Source: Gammaproteobacteria bacterium
GTDB lineage: Bacteria; Pseudomonadota; Gammaproteobacteria; GCA-001735895
DNA length: 64,000 nucleotides
Direction of reading: 5' to 3'
Assembly (NCBI GenBank): GCA_030066085.1
Contig: JASJCI010000005.1
Span: 1 to 64,000, forward strand
Below, piece by piece: positions 18,991-26,918 of this stretch; the stretch's first letter is position 1, and each line of letters begins with the position of its first letter. The position numbers and the translations under genes are program-made. The notes beneath the pieces were generated by a model, which saw nothing but the letters and a program-made list of their open reading frames with translations, was not told the origin of the DNA and searched no databases.

Positions 18991-21437
18991 TGAAAGGTTG
19001 CGGCGACGTGCGCGGCGAAATCCTCGCCCGACATTTCGCCGACCACGCGGCGATGGCGAATTTCGTTACCGTTGCGATCGAAGAACATGATCGCGGGCGG
19101 GCCGTAGATGCCGAGCGAGCTCATGAGCCCGGAGTCGGCGGCGTCGTTCTCGGTTACGTCCGCCTGCAGCGCGGCGACGCCGTCGAGCGCCTGCAATACG
19201 GCCGGGTGGGTAAAGGTATATTTTTCCATGACCTTGCATTCGACACACCAGTCGGCGTAAAAGTCGAGCATGGTGTTCTGGCCCTGGCGCGATGCATCGT
19301 TCAACGCGACCTGCAGTCCCTGTTCGCCCTTGATCTGGCGGAACGCCAGGTGCTGTTCACCCTGCGTGCTGCCGGTCGAGGCGGCGAGGCCGCGCAGCGG
19401 CTGCAGCAGGTCCTTGCTGCCGGCCGCGGCGCCGACCAGGTAAGCGACGCCGTACAGCAGTATCAGCAGCCCCATCGACTTGCCGAATTTGCGCCAGCCG
19501 CTCGGGGATTCGCCGAGCGAATCCAGCGCACCCATGTAAATCGCCGATGCGATCAACAGCGCGGCGACCAGCAGCATGGTGATGCCGATCGGCAGGATAC
19601 GTTCCAGCAGCCAGATCGCGACACCGAGCAACACGATACCGAAAAATGCCTTTACCGTGTCCATCCAGCCGCCCGCGCGCGGCAGCAGCTTGCCGGCCGA
19701 GGTGCCAACCAGCATCAGCGGCACGCCCATGCCGAGGCCGAGCGCAAACAACGCCAGCCCGCCCAGCAGCCAGTCCTGGGTTTGCGAAATGAAGATCAGG
19801 GCACCGACCAGCGGGGCGGTAATACAGGGTCCGACGATGATCGCGGACAGGAAGCCCATGATACCCACGCCGATCAGCGTGCCGCCCTGCTGGCTGTTGC
19901 TGACCGCGGTCAGGCGCGACTGCAGCGCGTTCGGCAGTTGCAGTTCGTAGAAGCCGAACATCGACAGTGCCAGCAGTACGAACACCAGCGCGAAGCCGGA
20001 CAGGATGATCGGATCCTGGAACCAGATCTGGATATTGAACTCCGCGCCGTAAAAGCCGACGATCGCGCCGGCGGCGGCGTAGGTGAAAGCCATCGTCAGC
20101 ACGTAGACCAGCGACAGGGTAAAGGCCTTGCCGGTGGTGATGTTTTCGCCCTGGCCGGCAATGATGCTCGACAGGATCGGTATCATCGGGAACACGCAGG
20201 GGGTGAAGGTCAGGCCGACACCGGCGATAAAAAACAGGCCGATGATCAGCATCAGGTTGGCGTCGCGCAGCAGCTGGGCGAAACTTTCCTGTTCCGACAG
20301 CGGCTGGCCCGAGGCAGGGTCGGCGGCTGATGCCGCCGGGGCGGCTGCAACTCCGGTTGCCGTGGCGGCCCCCGCCAGCGCCAGGTCATCGACCACCTGC
20401 AGCAGGCCATTGGCCGCGTCTACCGACAGGTACTTGACGATCGGCGGGTAACAGATCCGCTCCTCGAGACAGCCCTGGTACTCGTAGGCCAGCGCGAACC
20501 GGGAACTGGCGCCATCTTCGCTCAGGATCGGGATGGATACGTCGACAGCGCCGTAGATCACCTCGGTCAGGCCGAGGAACTCATCGTTTTTCTGCTTGCC
20601 GCGCGGCAGCGAAATCGCGCCGACGGCGTGACCTTCGCCGCCGGCCATCGAGATCCGGATCTTTTCGCGGTAGAGGTAGATGCCCTCGCCGAGCAGGATA
20701 TTGCTCTGGATGACGTTGTTGGCGTCGAGGCGCGCGCTCAGCACGAACGCCTGGTCGGGATGCGGTATGTCGTCATCGCCGCCGAGACCGATGTCTTCGC
20801 CGAGCTGTTGCAGCGCCAGCAGCGGGTCTTCTTCTGCCGCGGGCTCGACGCTCTGGCTCGTTTTTGCCTGTTCCTGTTGCGCGAGGTTATCCGTGACTTC
20901 GTTGAGCAGGGCCTGCAGTGCCGCAACGCCGGGGTCCGCCGGGCTGTCACCTGCGTCCGCGGGTGTCCAGGCGGTGGGCAGGATGGTTTCGGTCGAGGCC
21001 AGCTGCACCTGCAGCGACTGCTTCAGCGGCGGATAACACACGCCGATGTCGGCGCAGCCCTGGCTCACCGCCTTGACCGCCATCTGCGTGGCGCGGGGGC
21101 CGTCGAACAGCAGCGGCAGCTCGATGCGCACGCGGTTGCGGTAAGTCTCGACTTCGCCGAAGAATTCGTCCTGCTTGACCTTGCCCGGCGGTATGCTGGC
21201 AACGTCGAAGCGCGCCGGCAGGTCGCTTTGCTCGACCTGGAAATCGAAACGCTCGCGATACATGTAGTAGCCGGGAGCAATACTGTACTCGGCCACGAGG
21301 CTGTCGCCGTCGATCCAGGCGCGCAGCGCGAAGGCTTCCTCGGGCGGCAGCAGCTCGTCGTCCTGGGCCACGGCCGGCAGGGCCGCGCCGAGGCAGACTA
21401 GCAGGGTGAGCGCAAACAGGCGGTGTAGGGTTTTCAT
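18987..21437 (-). CDS. dsbD: Thiol:disulfide interchange protein DsbD with two N-terminal domains
   Basis: An 816-aa membrane protein that passes electrons from cytoplasmic thioredoxin to periplasmic thiol proteins. It is far longer than the roughly 565 to 600 residues of ordinary DsbD. After the signal peptide come two copies of the nDsbD domain: one at about 27-150 with cysteines C128 and C134 (CADIGVCYPP), one at about 215-345 with C323 and C329 (CLEERICYPP). The membrane domain (about 390-640) has TPCVFPMIPI and GPCITAPL. The C-terminal thioredoxin domain has WCVECK. All redox cysteines are present in both N-terminal copies. It overlaps the cutA stop by 4 bases. Confidence 0.93.
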   Translation of the reverse strand: MKTLHRLFALTLLVCLGAALPAVAQDDELLPPEEAFALRAWIDGDSLVAEYSIAPGYYMYRERFDFQVEQSDLPARFDVASIPPGKVKQDEFFGEVETYRNRVRIELPLLFDGPRATQMAVKAVSQGCADIGVCYPPLKQSLQVQLASTETILPTAWTPADAGDSPADPGVAALQALLNEVTDNLAQQEQAKTSQSVEPAAEEDPLLALQQLGEDIGLGGDDDIPHPDQAFVLSARLDANNVIQSNILLGEGIYLYREKIRISMAGGEGHAVGAISLPRGKQKNDEFLGLTEVIYGAVDVSIPILSEDGASSRFALAYEYQGCLEERICYPPIVKYLSVDAANGLLQVVDDLALAGAATATGVAAAPAASAADPASGQPLSEQESFAQLLRDANLMLIIGLFFIAGVGLTFTPCVFPMIPILSSIIAGQGENITTGKAFTLSLVYVLTMAFTYAAAGAIVGFYGAEFNIQIWFQDPIILSGFALVFVLLALSMFGFYELQLPNALQSRLTAVSNSQQGGTLIGVGIMGFLSAIIVGPCITAPLVGALIFISQTQDWLLGGLALFALGLGMGVPLMLVGTSAGKLLPRAGGWMDTVKAFFGIVLLGVAIWLLERILPIGITMLLVAALLIASAIYMGALDSLGESPSGWRKFGKSMGLLILLYGVAYLVGAAAGSKDLLQPLRGLAASTGSTQGEQHLAFRQIKGEQGLQVALNDASRQGQNTMLDFYADWCVECKVMEKYTFTHPAVLQALDGVAALQADVTENDAADSGLMSSLGIYGPPAIMFFDRNGNEIRHRRVVGEMSGEDFAAHVAATFQ

Positions 21438-21751
21438 GTGGTCGATTGACTGATCCAGTGGAGGTAATCGGCGTTGCCGGAGTCTATCCTGAAAAACAGG
21501 ATCTCCGCCACGGCGTAAGGATGAGCGGCGTTGATTTCACGTTCGAGTGTCGCCAGGCAATGCTCGCTCGTCTTGATGAAAATCTTGTGTTCACGGCCAT
21601 GTCTCAGTTCGCCTTTCCAGTGATACATAGAGTCCATCTGCGGCAAAATGTTTACGCTTGCCGCGAGCTTTTTTTCCAGCCACGACCGGGCCTGGGCCTT
21701 GGCGCCCTCGAGATCGGGCCAGGAGGTGATCACGAGGTAGGGATCGGACAT
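21434..21751 (-). CDS. cutA: Divalent-cation tolerance protein CutA
   Basis: A 105-aa small trimeric protein. It shows VITSWPDLEGAKAQARSWLE near the start, AASVNILPQMDSMYHWKGEL in the middle and EHCLATLEREINAAHPYAV towards the end, all typical of CutA1. The family is linked to copper tolerance and, in E. coli, lies next to dsbD as here. Its stop overlaps the dsbD start. The 114 bases to fxsA must contain divergent promoters. Confidence 0.93.
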   Translation of the reverse strand: MSDPYLVITSWPDLEGAKAQARSWLEKKLAASVNILPQMDSMYHWKGELRHGREHKIFIKTSEHCLATLEREINAAHPYAVAEILFFRIDSGNADYLHWISQSTT

Positions 21752-21865
21752 GCTGCCGGGTCGGGATTGATAATCTGGTATGCTAACCCTATCTTGTCGT
21801 CAGGGCATTATCACTCTGGTAATACACAATAGTAGTAGAATCCCGGGCTTCGCGCCTCTAAATAC

Positions 21866-22300
21866 ATGTTTCCCTTCGTCGCCATCCTGTTTTTGATCGT
21901 CCCGCTGGTCGAGATCTACCTGCTGATCCAGGTCGGGCAGGTGATCGGCGCGGGCTGGACCATCCTGGCGGTGGTGGCGACCGCGGTGATCGGCGTCTGG
22001 TTGCTGCGGCTGCAGGGCCTGTCGACGCTGATGCGTGCGCGGCAGAAACTGGACAGCAACGAGCTGCCGGCGCAGGAAATGCTCGAGGGTGTCGGCCTGA
22101 TCATCGCCGGCGCGCTGCTGCTGACGCCCGGCTTCTGTACCGATGCCATCGGCTTCCTGCTGCTGTTCCCGCCGACGCGCCAGTGGCTTACCGGCCGCCT
22201 CGCGGCGCGCATGATCGTTACCGGTCCGGTCGGCGGCAGGCCGCCGGGCACGCGTGACCAGGACGTGATCGACGGCGTCAAGTACCGCCGCGAAGACTAG
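21866..22300 (+). CDS. fxsA: FxsA family inner-membrane protein
   Basis: A 144-aa protein with an N-terminal hydrophobic region of two to three helices (IVPLVEIYLLIQVG, then a second segment) and a loop LRLQGLSTLMRARQKL. The hydrophobic GLIIAGALLLTPGFCTDAIG segment is the hallmark of FxsA. In E. coli its overproduction relieves phage T7 exclusion by the F plasmid; its normal role is unknown. It lies just upstream of groES in many gammaproteobacteria, as here. Confidence 0.92.
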   Translation: MFPFVAILFLIVPLVEIYLLIQVGQVIGAGWTILAVVATAVIGVWLLRLQGLSTLMRARQKLDSNELPAQEMLEGVGLIIAGALLLTPGFCTDAIGFLLLFPPTRQWLTGRLAARMIVTGPVGGRPPGTRDQDVIDGVKYRRED

Positions 22301-22377
22301 ATCCTTCCGATTTCGGCGGATTTGCGCCGCGAATCGCTGATTTCTCCTTGAATTGCATCATTTTTCCCCCAACTGGG

Positions 22378-22405
22378 TTGACTCGAAAGAAAGCGTGCAT
22401 ATTAT
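22378..22405 (+). promoter_or_regulatory. Sigma-70 type promoter of groESL
   Basis: TTGACT (22378-22383) and TATTAT (22400-22405) are separated by 16 bases and match the vegetative consensus at five and four positions. The CIRCE operator begins at the last base of the -10 box, so repressor binding would occlude the transcription start. A separate heat-shock (sigma-32) promoter is not obvious. Confidence 0.65.
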
Positions 22406-22431
22406 TAGCACTCCCATAAAACGAGTGCTAA
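22405..22431 (+). promoter_or_regulatory. CIRCE operator (HrcA binding site)
   Basis: TTAGCACTC-N9-GAGTGCTAA is a perfect match to the CIRCE consensus, with nine bases between the arms. It lies at the groESL transcription start, about 95 bases ahead of the groES ATG. HrcA-CIRCE control of groESL is therefore expected. The hrcA gene itself is not in the window. Confidence 0.92.
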
Positions 22432-22455
22432 GCACTCCGCCAGCCGGAGTGCCAG
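22429..22455 (+). promoter_or_regulatory. Second, degenerate CIRCE-like element
   Basis: Immediately after the perfect operator, GCACTC-N9-GAGTGC (22432-22452) repeats the CIRCE core with the same nine-base spacing. The outer bases are degenerate: TAAGCACTC and GAGTGCCAG instead of TTAGCACTC and GAGTGCTAA. The centres of the two sites are 24 bases apart, so both would sit on nearly the same helix face. It could be a second HrcA site or a leader RNA hairpin with stem GCACTCCG/CGGAGTGC. Confidence 0.6.
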
Positions 22456-22526
22456 AAAGCCAAGAATACCCCCAACCCGCAGCGGGTGGGCAACGTTAAA
22501 CGAGAAACTACGGAGCGTAGCAAATA

Positions 22527-22814
22527 ATGAATATTCGTCCCTTGCACGATCGAGTCATCGTCCGGCGTAAGGAAGAAGAGCGTACCACCGCCGGTGGTAT
22601 CGTGATTCCCGATACCGCCACGGAAAAGCCGAGCATGGGTGAGATCCTCGCCGTCGGCAACGGCAAGATCACCGATTCCGGCGATGTCCGCGCACTTGAA
22701 GTCAAGCCCGGCGACACCGTCTACTTTGGCAAGTACTCCGGTACCGAGATCAAGGTCGACGGCGAAGAGCTGCTGATCATGCGTGAAGACGACATCATCG
22801 CTGTTGTCGAATAA
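22527..22814 (+). CDS. groES: Co-chaperonin GroES
   Basis: A 95-aa subunit of the heptameric lid of GroEL. It begins [18 protein letters not shown], has the mobile loop [14 protein letters not shown] at about 18-31 and ends [10 protein letters not shown] purine-rich site (CGGAG) precedes the ATG. The stop is 28 bases from groEL. Confidence 0.97.
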   Translation: MNIRPLHDRVIVRRKEEERTTAGGIVIPDTATEKPSMGEILAVGNGKITDSGDVRALEVKPGDTVYFGKYSGTEIKVDGEELLIMREDDIIAVVE

Positions 22815-22836
22815 TTCAGGAAAATCAAGAGGTTAA

Positions 22837-24486
<1,650 letters not shown>

Positions 24487-24628
24487 TTCTGGCTGCTGCG
24501 CACCGCGATAGCGGCGTTGGATTTTTGCGCGAGACGTTCACGTACTGTTCGTACGCTTACGCCTTCACGAAAAAATCCGCCTTGCTCTAGCGGTGCTCGC
24601 GACGCCAGAATACTACCAGGCGTCGCGA
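24487..24628. repeat. Long imperfect inverted repeat plus overlapping perfect hairpin after groEL
   Basis: Bases 24487-24610 form a large imperfect inverted repeat: TTCTGGC (24487-24493) pairs with GCCAGAA (24604-24610), and further pairing segments inside include GGATTTTT with AAAAATCC and a central CGTAC-TGTTC-GTACG. A second, perfect hairpin, TCGCGACGCC (24597-24606) and GGCGTCGCGA (24619-24628) with a 12-base loop, uses part of the same right arm. The two folds exclude each other. It could be a dispersed intergenic repeat (REP or MITE-like) or an RNA element in the groEL 3' region. No coding capacity is evident. Confidence 0.55.
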
Positions 24629-24648
24629 AACTGCCCAAACGGCAACAC

Positions 24649-24679
24649 AAAAGCCCCGCTTTCGAGCGGGGCTTTTTTT
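24649..24679 (+). terminator. Rho-independent terminator of groESL
   Basis: A stem AAGCCCCGCT/AGCGGGGCTT with a TTCG loop is followed by a run of seven T. It is strong and correctly oriented for the chaperonin transcript, about 165 bases beyond the groEL stop. From here to 24850 nothing else is recognised. Confidence 0.88.
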
Positions 24680-24851
24680 GGAGGTTACCTAACCTGGACA
24701 AATCTTTGGCAGGCTGTTGCCTCGAGCCTGCGCGCTGCGGTAAGACTCGACATTACGTAAAACGACCCGCCATTCGATGTCACCCTGAAGCGGATGCCCG
24801 ATGATGAGAGTCCAGAATCAACCTTCGGCCATAAGCAGAGTCCAGCAGGTA

Positions 24852-24877
24852 CAAAAAGCCCCGCGCGCGGCGGGGCT
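24852..24877 (-). terminator. Rho-independent terminator of the poly-Asp protein gene
   Basis: AGCCCCGC-N5-GCGGGGCT at 24857-24877 is followed on the minus strand by five T. It lies 28 bases after the stop of the minus-strand gene ending at 24905. Confidence 0.75.
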
Positions 24878-24904
24878 ACAAAATTATATCAACGCGACGC
24901 TCTG

Positions 24905-25588
24905 CTAGTCGTCGTCATCGTCATCGTCGTCGTCGTCGTCATCGTCGTCATCGTCGTCGAACTCTTTGCATTCTACTTCATCGTCATCGTCATCCTCATC
25001 AGCTTCGAGGGCGCACAAACTCAGGTCATCAAAATAGACTCCCTGAGTGTTTCCACTGAAGTCGACATAAAGCGTGAAGGCCTGAATAGTCGCTGTGTTT
25101 TCAGGGGCAGTCGCAATACCGGTATCCAGGAAAATCCACTTGCCGACGGGTGACCCGCCATTCACTTGATTAGATGTTTTGGCCGGGAATTCTTCGCCGG
25201 CAGTCTCGACCGTTCCCAGGTCATTACCGGCGGAGTCGAAGAAAGAAAACTGCACGACACCAAAAGCCGGCTCTCCCTGAAGAACGTCGGTAGTCAAACC
25301 ATAGCCTGTTAACCGCCATTGCGAGCCAGGCCGGGCCGGAAACTCCTGAAAGCTGCCACCTGCGCCGAATGTAGCCCCATTAAATAAGGAATTACGGCCA
25401 CGACGTGCCTGGTCATTTGTAAAAAAAGTAGTGCCGAACAAAACCCAGCCACCAACATCTGGCGATAGCCATCGCTCAAAACTCGGATCTTTGAGCGGAT
25501 TCTCGTCGTCGGCGCGGACGGCCTGTGGAGCATAGACGAGCATGATACTAAGCAGAGAGGTTAAAAGTATTTTTACTGTTTTGTTCAT
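24905..25588 (-). CDS. Exported protein with C-terminal run of 17 aspartates
   Basis: A 227-aa protein with a clear signal peptide (LLTSLLSIMLVYAPQAVRA). The body (about residues 30-190) looks like a beta-sandwich: it starts NPLKDPSFERWLSPDVGGW and contains paired Gly/Phe/Asp strand patterns such as VYFDDLSLCALEADE, as seen in carbohydrate-binding-like jelly rolls. The tail is extremely acidic: a DEDDDDDEVEC stretch, then 17 consecutive Asp residues encoded at 24908-24958 by mixed GAC and GAT codons. A GGAG ribosome site and its own terminator show it to be a single-gene unit. Function is unknown; cation binding by the tail is inference. Confidence 0.75.
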   Translation of the reverse strand: MNKTVKILLTSLLSIMLVYAPQAVRADDENPLKDPSFERWLSPDVGGWVLFGTTFFTNDQARRGRNSLFNGATFGAGGSFQEFPARPGSQWRLTGYGLTTDVLQGEPAFGVVQFSFFDSAGNDLGTVETAGEEFPAKTSNQVNGGSPVGKWIFLDTGIATAPENTATIQAFTLYVDFSGNTQGVYFDDLSLCALEADEDDDDDEVECKEFDDDDDDDDDDDDDDDDD

Positions 25589-26256
25589 TATTGGTCTCCT
25601 ATGGTTTTTATTAATCGCCTCGATGCTTTAAGGCAATCCATTGTTACCAGTAACTTGCGAGGTCAATAAAAACACTGTTGGGCGTCATCAGAATGAAATC
25701 ACCAAAATGATACGGAGGTTTTTGGACGCCTGACGATATAGCCCTTCGCAGTTTTCCTGGTCGTAAACTCACCTAAGGTCGGCTCGGGAAGGCTATGATT
25801 GGGCCAGTATCGAAGATACTGCACCGCCGGTACTGCACCTCTATGTAATCAGCGTTAACATTCGAGGCCGATCAAAAGACCAGAACAGGTTCCAGTAATT
25901 GATCATGGGTGTCAAGTTTTTGGCGGCGCAACAATGGAACCCGCACTATTGTCCGGAAAATCTGAGTGCCTCACTTGGGTCGATCCCTGTCGCACACCTG
26001 AAGTATCTCGGCGTCCGTTTTCGTCGATATTACAATCAGTAGCTTCGTGCCCTGAGCTGAGGTTTGGTTCGTTTACACCGGGAGCGACCTTCGGCCCAAG
26101 CGGAAACCAGCAAGCATCATTCCGATGCCGAAGTATTTTGATCGCGATCAAAAGAGAAAGGCGTTAGCTGGTTATCGTTGTGACGAATCGTAAACTGTGA
26201 CAAACCCGGTTCGCATCGAACGACACCACGCTTGTCTCGTAATACAGGTACCAAAC
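25589..26256. other. Intergenic region of about 670 bases with no convincing gene
   Basis: Base composition is lower in GC than in the flanks. Short frames on both strands (for example 25912-26151 minus and 25934-26167 plus) lack ribosome sites, family features and coding-like composition. A 12-base palindrome GTTACCAGTAAC at 25643-25654 lies upstream of the poly-Asp gene and may be an operator. The FNR-type box at 26138-26151 lies at the right end. The rest is unexplained. Confidence 0.6.
26138..26151 (+). promoter_or_regulatory. Perfect FNR/Anr-type box
   Basis: TTGATCGCGATCAA matches TTGAT-N4-ATCAA exactly and sits in a longer perfect 18-base palindrome (26136-26153). A weak -10 (TATCGT at 26173-26178) would place the centre of the box close to -41, the class II activation position. 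The VOC gene starts at 26257. Control by an FNR/Anr oxygen sensor is therefore likely but untested. Confidence 0.65.
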
Positions 26257-26640
26257 ATGATCGCTCACGCTCATTTGCACGTCAGCAACTACGAGGCTTC
26301 CAAAGCTTTCTACATCAAGGTGCTGGCAACACTAGGCTATGTAAAAAAATTCGAGGCAGGCGAGGCTGCCGGATTCTTTGACGGCAAAAACACTGATCTC
26401 TGGATTTTGAGCGAACGAGTCGTGCCCACGCACCTGGCTTTCGAGGCCAGGAGCAGGGAAGAGGTTAAAGCCTTTCATAAAGCGGCTATCGATGCCGGGG
26501 CGACGGATAATGGCGGTCCGGGGTATCGCGAAGACTATTGGCCGGGATACTACGCGGCTTTTTTTCTCGATCCAGACGGCCACAATATCGAGGCTGCTTA
26601 CTGGGACTACGAAAAAGCCGGCGAAGCAAGGCCCGACTGA
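26257..26640 (+). CDS. VOC (glyoxalase/bleomycin-resistance fold) family protein
   Basis: A 127-aa protein with the paired beta-alpha-beta-beta-beta modules of the vicinal-oxygen-chelate fold. It opens MIAHAHLHVSNYEASKAFY with a metal-ligand histidine in AHLHV, and the second half has FFLDPDGHNIEAAY, the usual glutamate-containing end motif. The start at 26257 fits the family; the frame is open further upstream without such features. Substrate is unknown: family members include lyases, dioxygenases and resistance proteins. Oxygen-responsive expression is suggested by the FNR box about 105 bases ahead. Confidence 0.8.
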   Translation: MIAHAHLHVSNYEASKAFYIKVLATLGYVKKFEAGEAAGFFDGKNTDLWILSERVVPTHLAFEARSREEVKAFHKAAIDAGATDNGGPGYREDYWPGYYAAFFLDPDGHNIEAAYWDYEKAGEARPD

Positions 26641-26918
26641 ATGTTTGTCGTGGCTTGTGCAGGATCGCTTGTCACCGACTTCGTTTTCGCAGCGAGCGTC
26701 AGCTAACTCCCGGGAAACCCCGCCAGACCCGGGCGCGCGGCGATTCCCGGTTACCCCCGGGCGGCGGGCATGCAACAGGTGCGTTATATGCGCGAGCTGT
26801 TCATTTTTGGAGCACGGAACAACCGGCTGAAGGCCAGCGCCTGGCGTTTTGATCCAAAATGGCGGCACTAGTTGATCCAGATCGGATTCGTGCCGGCATT
26901 TTGGTGGAAAATTCCGCC

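Noticed and set aside
24908-24958. Triplet repeat that could suggest a CRISPR or satellite
   Set aside because: It is a run of Asp codons at the end of a gene with good start, signal peptide and terminator. There are no spacers and no cas genes.
25912-26167. Two overlapping short frames on opposite strands in the gene-poor region
   Set aside because: No ribosome site, no hydrophobic pattern or motif, and the plus frame contains the FNR box. Treated as non-coding.
26859-26918. Upstream ATG for the Lon-like gene
   Set aside because: No ribosome site ahead of 26859 and the extra 20 residues do not match the family opening, so the start at 26919 was used.
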